The translations under genes and the position numbers were made by a program. From assembly GCF_005848555.1 (NCBI RefSeq), contig NZ_CP040518.1, positions 991,001 through 1,055,000 on the forward strand: a stretch of DNA of 64,000 nt. Direction: 5' to 3'. Source of the DNA: Blautia sp. SC05B48 (GTDB taxonomy: Bacteria > Bacillota > Clostridia > Lachnospirales > Lachnospiraceae). This document shows, one piece after another, positions 1-8,101 of the stretch (its first letter is position 1; every line of letters begins with the position of its first letter). The notes beneath the pieces were generated by a model. That model ran no database searches, was not told the DNA's origin, and saw only the letters and a program-made list of their open reading frames with translations.

Positions 1-400
1 ATTCACTATCATCTAACTTAACCAAATCTTCAACACCTGATAATCTTTTCCTTTTATCTGATGTTACAGCAACATCATAGAAATATTCAATATCATAAAT
101 AGCCACACGTTTTCTTAATTGAAAAACTGTTTCATCCCACAAATAATTTAATGCTGCATCAAATAACCCTGAGGATGCAGCTGTTATGAATTTAGATATA
201 TAAACTGCACCACTAATATCTTCCTGCCTTAGCAAATCTACAACATCTTCAAAATTTCTTATTACACTTTTTCTTTCTGCAATTGGCACCAATATTCCTT
301 CTGTTGGCAATCCAAAAGAACCCACATACGCCAATAAACTATTTTCATAATTAGATAACGATGTATTTACCTCTTTCGTACTAATAATTTCTTCGCTCAT
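1..400 (-). CDS. Conserved hypothetical protein, 3' part missing
   Basis: This gene starts with ATG at 400 and runs off the left edge, so only about 133 N-terminal residues are seen. A GAAAGGAATG stretch just upstream serves as ribosome site. The protein begins MSEEIISTKEV and is soluble, with a segment SKFITAASSGLFDAALNYLWDE that looks helical. No catalytic motif or domain that I can name is visible. It follows the RloB-like pseudogene by only 36 bases on the same strand, so it probably belonged to one operon with the AAA ATPase and RloB-like genes, perhaps as a third component or as an unrelated cargo gene. Function unknown. Confidence 0.7.
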   Translation of the reverse strand, partial: MSEEIISTKEVNTSLSNYENSLLAYVGSFGLPTEGILVPIAERKSVIRNFEDVVDLLRQEDISGAVYISKFITAASSGLFDAALNYLWDETVFQLRKRVAIYDIEYFYDVAVTSDKRKRLSGVEDLVKLDDSE

Positions 401-436
401 ATTTTCATTCCTTTCATCGATCATAATTAAATTATT

Positions 437-1071
437 TTATAAATATCCATTAATCTTCTCAATCCAACTACTGTTATCACTCTCAAATAGCTTTATGAAC
501 TTTCCAAAATTACTGCTACCAGTAACAGAATCATCCGAATCCAAATCTTTCACTCGTCGACTCATATCTTTGTAATTCTCCGCAGTAACATGCTCCATAA
601 CTTTCTGAATCTGGTCTGCTCTTCCTTTGTAATTCTCAACTCCGGTTATTTCTTTATCAATGGAGCATTCACTGGTTTTGCTGGAGATTTCAGATTTTCA
701 TCGGTCCAATGCTTAGATATAATCTGCATCGTACAAGGATTACCAAACATAATCACTTCATCTGCTGCATTATCCACACCATGAAACTCATTAATTTTGC
801 GTTTAATGTCCTCATACTGCTCATGTGGTTTCTTTTCCGTATCACAGAACACAAGTACAAGTTCATCTGCTCCATTTTAATATCGATCCTGATACCTCGC
901 TGGAATATTTCCGTTTCCACCGGCATTTACCAATGAGATATCATATTGTTGGTTCCATACTTTTAAATTTTTTAATCGATTTAGATACTCATATTCCTCA
1001 TTACCTTCACAGATAATACAAATTTTATGGTTGTCAAAAAACCTAGGGAGCTTATTTGGCATCGGCATCAT
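437..1071 (-). pseudogene. RloB/TOPRIM-like partner of the AAA ATPase, broken by a stop and a frameshift
   Basis: Reading from ATG at 1071, the N-terminus contains ICIICEGNEEYEYL, an EG..E pattern typical of TOPRIM-like domains in RloB/AbiLii or DUF4435 proteins. An in-frame TAA at 877-879 interrupts it (DRY*NGADELVLVFCDTEKKP), and the same frame continues to a second stop at 646-648. The reading then continues in another frame (DKEITGVENYKGRADQIQK) to a stop at 437-439, so one nonsense and one frameshift lesion near 655 are needed to restore about 210 residues. The start overlaps the end of the ATPase gene by 20 bases, showing translational coupling. In AbiL-like and PARIS-like pairs the second gene is the effector; here it is probably dead. 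Confidence 0.75.
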
Positions 1072-2329
1072 CCCCCTTTACACCACTTTTAATGCTAAGT
1101 AAAGAGTTAATCAATTCTGGATCAGGTAAAGCTCCAAGTGCACCTTTCCTATATTTTTCCATAACATCTGTCGTATCTCGTACTCCCTGCTGTGCAGTAA
1201 AATCAGCAAGAGAATATATATATACACCTTCTTCATCCTTGTGAACAAACCAAATCTGCTCCTTGCGGAACATTCTCTTGCAATCCATAAAATTTATATC
1301 ATGTACTGTAAATATCATCTGTGCACTTGTATTCAATTCATTATTAAACATGGCAACAATCGCTCTGGTGAGCTTAAAATGAATACTGCTGTCCAGCTCA
1401 TCCACGACTAAAATTCTGCCCTGTTCAAGTGCTTCGATTACATAGCTGGCAATAGCAGCAATCTTCTTTGTTCCTGTAGAATCAAACATCATACTTGGTA
1501 CATGGACTCCTTTATAAGTGGATACCAATCTGATTTGATCCATAATGTTCTCCTGAATATCAAGCACTTTCTCATCTGGCTTTTCATCACCTTCACCAGT
1601 TTTCAGCTGTATCTTATCCATATCCACATATTCAAAATTATCCATATATAAATCAGCATTTTTTATGAATTCAACAACCTTTTGCTGCAACTGATTCTTA
1701 TTCTTCAGGAGTTCAATCGTGTGCTGCATAGGTATGTTATTCATATTGATGATATCAATTTTTTCTGCAAATCCGACAAGAATCTGCTTCATCTCGTTGA
1801 TATGTTCAAATTTACTTGTATCTATTACATAACATAGCAAATTATTTTTCGATACAACAGGAATCATAGTCTGCACAGATTCATCAATACATTCATATAT
1901 TTCACTAATTGTATCCTTTTTCAACCAGCAAACTTCTTTTTCATTGTTGTACTGATCTTTGAATATCTCAGAAAATGATTCATATATATATTCTTCTTTT
2001 TCTGCGTCATACTTAAAGTCATAAGAAAACTTTCTTCCTGATGACATAAATGTTACGCCTAACTCACAAACATCACTCTCAGTAAATATATTAGGCATTA
2101 AACCATTTTTCTTATTTAAAAGCACATTTTTTATTGCCCTAATGCACTTGATTAGACATGTTTTACCGGCATTGTTTGGTCCATATATTCCTACCGTTTT
2201 AAGGACATTAAAATTATTCTCTTTGTGAACATTTGCTCCAAATTTTTTATTTCGCATATCTGCTTTCATTGAAAATGTAATATCATCCTCAAATGCATAA
2301 CAGTTTTTTGCTCTTACCTCTATAATCAT
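1052..2329 (-). CDS. AAA_15/AAA_21-type ATPase, AbiLi/RloA/AriA-like defence protein
   Basis: A 425-residue ABC/SMC-like ATPase. Walker A is GPNNAGKT (residues 50-57), an STGTKK stretch near 284-289 may be the signature loop, and Walker B is ILVVDELD (306-313), followed by IHF as in OLD/RloA-type proteins. No signal peptide or membrane helix. The start ATG at 2329 follows GGAGGAATGAGAC. ATPases of this type paired with an RloB or DUF4435 TOPRIM protein form two-gene abortive-infection systems (AbiL, PARIS); the pairing is seen here but the partner is damaged. Whether the ATPase alone retains any function is unknown. Confidence 0.8.
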   Translation of the reverse strand: MIIEVRAKNCYAFEDDITFSMKADMRNKKFGANVHKENNFNVLKTVGIYGPNNAGKTCLIKCIRAIKNVLLNKKNGLMPNIFTESDVCELGVTFMSSGRKFSYDFKYDAEKEEYIYESFSEIFKDQYNNEKEVCWLKKDTISEIYECIDESVQTMIPVVSKNNLLCYVIDTSKFEHINEMKQILVGFAEKIDIINMNNIPMQHTIELLKNKNQLQQKVVEFIKNADLYMDNFEYVDMDKIQLKTGEGDEKPDEKVLDIQENIMDQIRLVSTYKGVHVPSMMFDSTGTKKIAAIASYVIEALEQGRILVVDELDSSIHFKLTRAIVAMFNNELNTSAQMIFTVHDINFMDCKRMFRKEQIWFVHKDEEGVYIYSLADFTAQQGVRDTTDVMEKYRKGALGALPDPELINSLLSIKSGVKGDDADAK

Positions 2330-2480
2330 GTCTCATTCCTCCAAGTCACTTTTCCTATTTACTTATCATTATTATATCATTAAATATTTTTCATGCAACT
2401 TTTTTCCATAAAAAATATTTAATTTTATAGATTTAACAATATATCATATAGCAAAAAGGTAGCCTTTCGACTGCCCCAAA

Positions 2481-2864
2481 TCACACATACACCAACTCCC
2501 TCACCACAATCTCCTCCGCACAAGCAATAATGTTATTCATCTTCCCTACCCACAGCATCTGATTCTCAGCTTTTAACTGCTCTGTCACGCCTTGTTTCTC
2601 CTTCATCTTTTCCACAATCCTGTCCAGCATCTCATGGCATTCCTCATCAATATCATGCAGATATTCATTTAGCCTTCCATCAAGCAACAGCTCCATATAA
2701 TATCCATGTTTGAACTCTTTCAGATACTCACATCTCATATGTCCAAACTTTCCAATATTATAATTTGTTCCCTCTGGCAACTGTAAATCCGGATAATAAA
2801 TATTATCCTCGCCCAGCACATAAGTAATTCCATTCTCTACAATAACTTTCTCCAATTTTCCCAT
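2481..2864 (-). CDS. tnpV: TnpV-like transposon protein (copy 1)
   Basis: A 127-residue protein of the TnpV family, found in Tn4451-like mobilizable transposons and related Firmicute elements; its role is unknown. It shares with the second copy at 6203-6580 the C-terminal pattern VTEQLK..N...W.G.MNNI.AC..E.V..EL.Y, plus a middle G(H/K)....LKE and a LLxxGKL/RL segment. Overall the two copies look roughly half identical, so they are not a recent duplication. Start ATG at 2864 follows GAAAGGTGG. The two TnpV genes flank the resistance cassette in the same orientation, which suggests modular assembly of the element. Confidence 0.8.
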   Translation of the reverse strand: MGKLEKVIVENGITYVLGEDNIYYPDLQLPEGTNYNIGKFGHMRCEYLKEFKHGYYMELLLDGRLNEYLHDIDEECHEMLDRIVEKMKEKQGVTEQLKAENQMLWVGKMNNIIACAEEIVVRELVYV

Positions 2865-2906
2865 AACTTTTATCCACCTTTCTGCGATATTTCTCGCACC
2901 TCAACA

Positions 2907-3044
2907 TCAATAATAGCCTCTGGCTCTTTTACAGCCTTTCACATACGCTCTGATTCCAACATATACTGCCTGAACTAATAACAATAAAGCAACAAGATTC
3001 AGCTTTACTAAGACCTTTATCCAATCTCCAAAATACACAGCCAT
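2907..3044 (-). CDS. Possible small single-span membrane protein (45 aa)
   Basis: An ATG at 3044 opens a 45-codon frame ending 42 bases before tnpV copy 1. The peptide has an amphipathic start (MAVYFGDWIKVLVKL), a hydrophobic core (NLVALLLLVQAVYVGI) and a basic tail (KGCKRARGYY), which fits one membrane span with a cytoplasmic positive end. The ribosome site is weak: an AAAGGA lies about 20 bases upstream. It is not recognised. It could be a genuine small element protein or chance. Confidence 0.3.
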   Translation of the reverse strand: MAVYFGDWIKVLVKLNLVALLLLVQAVYVGIRAYVKGCKRARGYY

Positions 3045-3622
3045 AGCTAAACTTATCTTTTTTATCCTTTTTTCGGACAATCTTTCCGCGCCCCTCTTTT
3101 TTTCTGTTCACTTTTTAAATCTCTTTTTCTTTTTTTCACAGACCTTTGATGCCTGATTTTTGGCTTAGTTAAGCCTTTTTTAAGGTTTCTTTCGGGTTTC
3201 TCTTCTCTTTTTTTCATTAAAAAAACCCTGTTCCAGGATTGCTCCTGAGACAAGGTTTTTGGTGGTTCTTTTGGGTTTATTTTTCTTCTTTTTGCTCGTG
3301 GCGGAAGAAGTTTGGATGAATAGGATGCACTGGTTTTTGACAAGGGATGTTACGAAAAAAATGTCAAAAGGCAGTGCGAAAAAATAATTTCATCACTCAA
3401 ACTCTACAAAGACTAACGCTTTTTGTTTAGGAATTATTCTCTGTAATGTTTCTCGTTCTTTTGATTATTTGATATATCCATATTATCCTGCCTATACGAG
3501 CTAATGTTATCATTTTGTTATCGGCATTGATAACACCTACTCGATAACTGTGGATAATAACTATATGTAGCATGTCAAATTATAAGCTATTTTGCTTAGA
3601 GATTCAACACAAAACTGAAATT
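3045..3622. other. Gap between the TnpV module and lnu: no convincing gene
   Basis: About 580 bases, strongly T-rich on the plus strand in the first half. An ORF on the minus strand at 3062-3343 is almost all Lys, Arg, Glu and Pro and reads as a product of the polypurine tract. A palindrome TGTTATC-ggcatt-GATAACA lies near 3518-3537. I see nothing else. Confidence 0.5.
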
Positions 3623-4120
3623 TTACTTTTCCTTATATTCATCTGGTATTGCTATTTGAAATGTTTCACACAACAGCATCACATCATGCACATCATTTTT
3701 ATCGTGTTCATATCCCAAATGAAGCATTACCTGACTCAATGGTTCAATACAAGAAACAGTTATATCTCCAACTTTTCCAATACCGGAAAAAGTTTTTGAT
3801 GGAAATATATCTCCCTCATAAACAATTCCGTCATCTGTAAATTCAAAACAATGTAAATCAATGATTCTTTGTTTATCATCTTTCCAGACAGTATGACCAT
3901 CCGTTGTATAATCAGTATTTACTTCCTCAAATCCATGCTGCTTAATCACATAAATATAATCATGATAATGTTTCAGTTCAACAAACAAATCAATATCATT
4001 GTGTATTCTTGATTCTCTTTTAAGAAGTGCATCAACACCCCATCCGCCATCTAAATATACTTTAATTTCGTTTTGCAAAGCATATTTTATAATTTCACAT
4101 GCATCTTCTGTACGTACCAT
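3623..4120 (-). CDS. lnu(C)-like: Lincosamide nucleotidyltransferase, Lnu(C)-like
   Basis: A 165-residue cytoplasmic enzyme with the nucleotidyltransferase fold. Near residues 22-45 it has YLDGGWGVDAL followed by HNDIDLFVE, giving the G-W-G and D-x-D metal-binding pattern of the Lnu/LinA family, which adenylylates lincomycin and clindamycin at a hydroxyl group. Start ATG at 4120 follows GGAGGATAGATT. It lies 84 bases downstream of an ABC-F gene on the same strand with no obvious terminator between, so the two are probably cotranscribed. Both target lincosamides, one by modifying the drug and one by protecting the ribosome. The exact Lnu class is a judgement from pattern only. Confidence 0.8.
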   Translation of the reverse strand: MVRTEDACEIIKYALQNEIKVYLDGGWGVDALLKRESRIHNDIDLFVELKHYHDYIYVIKQHGFEEVNTDYTTDGHTVWKDDKQRIIDLHCFEFTDDGIVYEGDIFPSKTFSGIGKVGDITVSCIEPLSQVMLHLGYEHDKNDVHDVMLLCETFQIAIPDEYKEK

Positions 4121-4204
4121 AATCTATCCTCCAAATTCAAATCTTTGTATGCTTTCCAACTCACTAAAAGCCTGAAATTTGTCAGTCTTTCATCCTTTTT
4201 GTTA

Positions 4205-5749
4205 TCAATCACCAATTAGCTGTAATCCATTAGGATTTAGCTGATATATTTTATCGCACACCTCTTCAATATACTTTCTATCGTGAGAAATGCTAATGAC
4301 AGCCCCCGGAAATTCTCGGAGCATTTTTCTTATTACCGGACCGGACAATGGTGAAAAATTTCTTGTCGGTTCATCCAGAATAAGAACATTTGCACCACTT
4401 AAGCTCATCCTCAAGAGAAGCACTTTCGCCTTTTGTCCGCCTGATAACTCCCGAATCGGATGCTCCATTTCATCTGGTGTGTATTTAAGTGAACCAAGGT
4501 ATGTTCTAATTCTTGTACGCTCTTCTTTATCTCCTGTTTTATCAAGGTAATCAACCGGTGTAACATCCAAATCCAGCAGGTCTTCATAAGTTTGAGGCAT
4601 ATATTCTGCTTTAATGTCATTCCGATTTAGGAGTTCTTCCGCTATCTTTTTTAGAAGAGTCGTTTTTCCTGCCCCGTTGGCTCCTATCATACAGATTTTT
4701 TCTGAACCTTTTATTTTTAAATGAATTCCTTCTGCTAAAATTCTTTTGCCATCCGGAGTCACAAGCTTTGAAAGTTCATATTCTATGACCGTTTTTCCTG
4801 CGGGAATGTGTGAGTTTTCATCCCCTAATTTGACAAAGATTGCTTCTTCCTGTTCCGGCATCTGAGTCATATTTTCATCTTCTTTTTCAAATCTTCGTTC
4901 CATTGCCTTAACCGTATGCATTTTGTCCTTTAAGTTTTTGGCAACAGACGGTGCTTGTCTGGTACAACTTCTTAATGCACCTTGTACACTCTGCATAACT
5001 CTTTGATATTTTTCATCGCGAATCTTTTTCTCCCTACGGTCACTCAGTGCCCGCTGTTTTTGGATTTCAAATTTATGAAGCCGTTCTTCCACATAGCGTC
5101 TATAGGGAAGCTTTGCCACGGTATATCTCGCCTTTGTTTTTCGTATAATCTGCTCGATATGTATCACCATGTTGGCAGTACGCTCTATCAGCGTTTCATC
5201 GTGTGAAATAAAAAGCACAATGTGCTTCCAGTCATTTATGATTTTTTCCAGTAATGTAAGCGTCGCAATGTCGATGTCATTGGAAGGTTCGTCCAACAAC
5301 AGCACAGAAACATCGCGAATGAAAAGCCTCATAAGTTGTGTCTTGACTTTTTCGCCTCCTGAAAGACTACCCATTGTCTGGTTACTGTAGAAAAAATCAT
5401 TTTTCATTCCAAATTTTCCCGCAATAACAGACAATTCTTTAGGCGTTTTCTCCCAGAATATTTCCTCTTCAGAAAAATATTCGTATATTGTTTTTTCCTT
5501 ATCTTCATCGAGCATCTCCTGCGGAAGATAACCAAGACGTTCGTGTCCCATTATCCTTTCCCCATCTGCTTCTATATAGTTTTCTACAAGCGACGGATTG
5601 TATATCCACTTCATTAATGTCGATTTCCCATTTCCCTCTTCTCCAATAATAACTGCCTTATCTCCATCATTTAGCACAAGGTTGAAATCATTAAGAATTA
5701 TTCTCAGGTCTTTTTTATGTGTTAAATTTAATTTTTTTATCTGCAACAT
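4205..5749 (-). CDS. ABC-F ribosomal protection ATPase (Lsa/Vga-type resistance)
   Basis: A 514-residue protein with two nucleotide-binding domains and no membrane spans, as in ABC-F factors that displace antibiotics from the ribosome. Domain 1 has Walker A GEEGNGKS (36-43), signature LSGGE (129-133) and Walker B VLLLDEP (149-155). A basic helical interdomain linker (RRYVEERLHKFEIQKQRALSDRREKK) follows. Domain 2 has GANGAGKT, LSGGQ and LILDEPTRNFSPLS; the usual NHLD after DEPT is replaced by RNFSPLS, seen in Lsa/Vga-like members. I chose ATG at 5749 (AAAAGGAG, then 7-8 bases), because an upstream TTG at 5800 lies inside the attenuator T-run. Likely substrates are lincosamides, streptogramin A and pleuromutilins; this is inference. 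Confidence 0.85.
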   Translation of the reverse strand: MLQIKKLNLTHKKDLRIILNDFNLVLNDGDKAVIIGEEGNGKSTLMKWIYNPSLVENYIEADGERIMGHERLGYLPQEMLDEDKEKTIYEYFSEEEIFWEKTPKELSVIAGKFGMKNDFFYSNQTMGSLSGGEKVKTQLMRLFIRDVSVLLLDEPSNDIDIATLTLLEKIINDWKHIVLFISHDETLIERTANMVIHIEQIIRKTKARYTVAKLPYRRYVEERLHKFEIQKQRALSDRREKKIRDEKYQRVMQSVQGALRSCTRQAPSVAKNLKDKMHTVKAMERRFEKEDENMTQMPEQEEAIFVKLGDENSHIPAGKTVIEYELSKLVTPDGKRILAEGIHLKIKGSEKICMIGANGAGKTTLLKKIAEELLNRNDIKAEYMPQTYEDLLDLDVTPVDYLDKTGDKEERTRIRTYLGSLKYTPDEMEHPIRELSGGQKAKVLLLRMSLSGANVLILDEPTRNFSPLSGPVIRKMLREFPGAVISISHDRKYIEEVCDKIYQLNPNGLQLIGD

Positions 5750-5796
5750 TAAAGTTTCTCCTTTTCGAAGTCTGAGCCAATTATTATTTTGAACAC

Positions 5797-5837
5797 ACAA
5801 AAACGAGTCTTTTTTGCATACGCAAAAATAGACTCGC
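5797..5837 (-). terminator. Attenuator terminator in the ABC-F leader
   Basis: On the minus strand the stem CGAGTCT/AGACTCG (5830-5836 with 5804-5810), extended by T/A pairs around a GCGTATGC loop, is followed by TTTTTGTGTG. It sits about 50 bases before the ABC-F start and after the leader ORF, so it would stop transcription before the resistance gene unless opened. This layout matches ribosome-mediated attenuation known for ABC-F resistance genes. Confidence 0.8.
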
Positions 5838-5969
5838 TAAATAGACCCTTATTTCTTTTCCAAAAGGAAAACAAAGGAAATGCCTCTTGCGATAATCCAA
5901 CTTAAGCGTACACAAAACAAACCTATTCTCTACAGGCTCAATAACTATATGTGTCTTACTTAAATCAAA

Positions 5970-5984
5970 TTATCTATTAATCAT
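5970..5984 (-). CDS. Leader peptide MINR upstream of the ABC-F gene
   Basis: A four-codon ORF (ATG ATT AAT AGA TAA) preceded by AAGGTGAGG. It lies about 38 bases after the predicted transcription start and about 130 bases before the attenuator hairpin. Very short leader ORFs of this kind act as sensors: a drug-stalled ribosome changes leader folding and lets transcription continue into the resistance gene. No homology can be tested for so short a peptide; the call rests on position and ribosome site. Confidence 0.55.
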   Translation of the reverse strand: MINR

Positions 5985-6028
5985 TTCCTCACCTTACACA
6001 AAATGTGCCTTTCTTTCTTCTAATGGCA

Positions 6029-6057
6029 ATACTATCATACTGTATTTTTTGTGTCAA
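6029..6057 (-). promoter_or_regulatory. Promoter of the ABC-F/lnu operon
   Basis: On the minus strand TTGACA (6052-6057), a 17-base spacer, and TAGTAT (6029-6034). This gives a leader of about 270 nt before the ABC-F start. The near-consensus promoter suits constitutive initiation with control by attenuation. Confidence 0.75.
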
Positions 6058-6202
6058 TACATTTCACCTTATGGAAGTGCAAATTAAAATTTTCACTTCC
6101 TAATTATACATCCAACCATTACGAAATTCAATCTTTCACAACCTCTTTACAACCACAACCACAGCACTCCAGCAAACGCAGGAGCACCATACCGTAAAAC
6201 GC

Positions 6203-6580
6203 TTATGTGTAAATCAACTCCGTTCCTACAACTTCCCTCACACAAGCCTGAATATTATTCATTCTTCCAATCCATTCGTAGGGATTATCTTTCTTTAATT
6301 GTTCCGTCACATCTTGTCTGTCGGCATATTCCTTTACCAGTCGAAGAAACATATCCTCTGCTTGCTTATCGACTTCTGCAAGATAACTATGCAGCTTTCC
6401 GCTTGTCAGCAGGTTCATATATAACACTTTATAGTGTTCCTTTAAATGCCTTGCATGTCGTTTCCCCCATAAACCAATCGGCTCTATTTCTTCTTCGGCT
6501 GGTACTGTGATGTTCGGCAATAAATAATCACCCACCTGTCTATAAGTTCCGCCCATTTCTTCAAAAATTGTCTTTGTCAT
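6203..6580 (-). CDS. tnpV: TnpV-like transposon protein (copy 2)
   Basis: A 125-residue TnpV-family protein sharing the C-terminal motif (VTEQLKKDNPYEWIGRMNNIQAC) with the copy at 2481-2864. Start ATG at 6580 follows GGAGGAAAAGGAAA. It lies 26 bases after the MobV gene on the same strand, the arrangement common in mobilizable Firmicute elements. The function of TnpV is not established. Together with copy 1 it brackets the resistance cassette. Confidence 0.8.
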   Translation of the reverse strand: MTKTIFEEMGGTYRQVGDYLLPNITVPAEEEIEPIGLWGKRHARHLKEHYKVLYMNLLTSGKLHSYLAEVDKQAEDMFLRLVKEYADRQDVTEQLKKDNPYEWIGRMNNIQACVREVVGTELIYT

Positions 6581-6606
6581 TTTCCTTTTCCTCCTGTGAT
6601 TTTTGT

Positions 6607-7767
6607 CTATCGTGATCGTGTATTATCACGCTTGCGACCTTTAACTGTTCTTGCCTGCTCCAACAAATCATCTATCTGTTTGCGACCAAAAACCTTACGG
6701 AGCAGGCTGTAATCTTTATTTTCTGCTTTTAGGATTTTGTTTTCTTCGGTCAATCTTTCATTGACTTTCTCCAAACGCTGATTGGTGCGGTATAACTGTG
6801 CATTCGCTGTATTCAGCCTATGATAGTTGTCCCACCCCTCAAAGCAGCGGGCAAGCACCGTTTTGACAAGTTGCTTCAATTTCCTTACAACCGGCTCTGC
6901 CATTTTGGTTTTATATGCCTTTGCAGTCATAAATTTCTCTGGTTCTGGCAACTGATATTTCGGTGCAGTATCAAGCTCTATTTCAAGATTTGACAGCTCG
7001 TCTTTTGCCTTATCATAGTTCAATACTCGTTCCGACAACACATCAAATTCAATCTGTTTCTGCTCGATTTTCGCACCTAATGCCGCCACTTCTTTTTCTC
7101 TTTCCTGCTTTTTATAATCCAAAACAGAAAGATGTTTTTCGTGTGTGCCTAAATGTTCCCACTCAATCCCATAACGTTCCATCACCGCCGCAAGCTGTTC
7201 TTTTTCGGACTGTATCCATTGCGACCACTCCGTATCGCCACGACTGCCGCCCTTAAAACCTTGCGTTGCAAGAGCCTGCTTTAGTGACACTCTTGTATCA
7301 AGTCCACGCTTGCTACCTGTGGTAAAAGGTACAAAATCTATGTGCAGATGTGGTGTAGCTTCATCCATATGCAGATGAGCCGAGAACACCCGAAGCTGTG
7401 GATTTCGCTCCTGAAAACCCTGATAGTATTCATCTAAAATCTGCTTTGCCAGTTCTCCGTTTTCCGTATCGGCGTTCATATTTCCCTTACCGCCCACCTG
7501 TAAAATGATTTCGTGGAACGGTTTTTCCTGCTTGGAACTTCGGATTTTTTCATAATAATCTTTTATCTTTCGGTCTGACCTTATCTGCTTGGCATTGTAT
7601 CTTTCCAATGCTTCATCAAACAATTCGTGATAAACTGTCTTTATATTTTCATTGCAGTAGTCGATATTGAGATGAGTACGAGTTCCGTCTACATTTTCTG
7701 CTCGGAACTTTCGGCTATTGTGATTGACCGAGCCTTTACCGACCATTGCACTTATCGTTCTCTGCAT
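6607..7767 (-). CDS. mobV: MobV/Pre-Mob family relaxase
   Basis: A 386-residue relaxase that nicks one DNA strand at oriT to start conjugative transfer in trans. The hallmark histidine cluster HLHMDEATPHLHIDF lies at residues 131-145 (H131, H133, H140, H142), the HxHxDExxPHxH motif of MobV enzymes. The N-terminus RTISAMVGKGSVNHNSRK contains the family N-H-N-x-R motif. The C-terminal third is coiled coil (RLEKVNERLTEENKILKAENKD). I chose ATG at 7767 (GGGAGATGAAAAA) rather than 7782. It encodes no coupling protein, so transfer would need a helper conjugative element. Confidence 0.88.
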   Translation of the reverse strand: MQRTISAMVGKGSVNHNSRKFRAENVDGTRTHLNIDYCNENIKTVYHELFDEALERYNAKQIRSDRKIKDYYEKIRSSKQEKPFHEIILQVGGKGNMNADTENGELAKQILDEYYQGFQERNPQLRVFSAHLHMDEATPHLHIDFVPFTTGSKRGLDTRVSLKQALATQGFKGGSRGDTEWSQWIQSEKEQLAAVMERYGIEWEHLGTHEKHLSVLDYKKQEREKEVAALGAKIEQKQIEFDVLSERVLNYDKAKDELSNLEIELDTAPKYQLPEPEKFMTAKAYKTKMAEPVVRKLKQLVKTVLARCFEGWDNYHRLNTANAQLYRTNQRLEKVNERLTEENKILKAENKDYSLLRKVFGRKQIDDLLEQARTVKGRKRDNTRSR

Positions 7768-8101
7768 TTTTTCATCTCCCATCTGTAAATTTCAACATTC
7801 TCAGGTTTTGTTACTTTTGTCAAAAGTAACGCAAAAGCACTTTTGACGGGTACACCCATCAAAAATGCGACCTGTAAACAGGTTTTGCGTTCTCCGAAGG
7901 CTCTCCGAGGGGTGAGCGTGTGCCGGTGGCACACACGCCTGCGAACCGACCGAGCCAGCAGGCGAGACCAAAGAGCCGCCTTTGAAAAGGCACTCTCTGC
8001 ACACTCCCCTAAACTTTATCCGGTGTCAAAGTGTGACGATGGTGACAATGTTTTTCACAGCGTGCTGCTCTCAAAAACATTGACACCTTTGACACCGTTT
8101 G
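7768..8101. other. Non-coding gap, candidate oriT of the mobilizable element
   Basis: A GC-rich gap between the relaxase and the helicase with several inverted repeats: GTTACTTTTG/CAAAAGTAAC (about 7809-7831), TTTTGACGGGT/ACCCATCAAAA (about 7841-7864), and CGCCTGC/GCAGGCG (about 7938-7965). Hairpins of this kind just upstream of a relaxase gene are typical of transfer origins. No nic site can be assigned from the sequence. ORFs across this region look like shadows. Confidence 0.45.

Noticed and set aside
3062-3343. A 93-codon Lys/Arg-rich minus-strand ORF
   Set aside because: Low-complexity translation of a polypurine tract with no ribosome site; no family resemblance.
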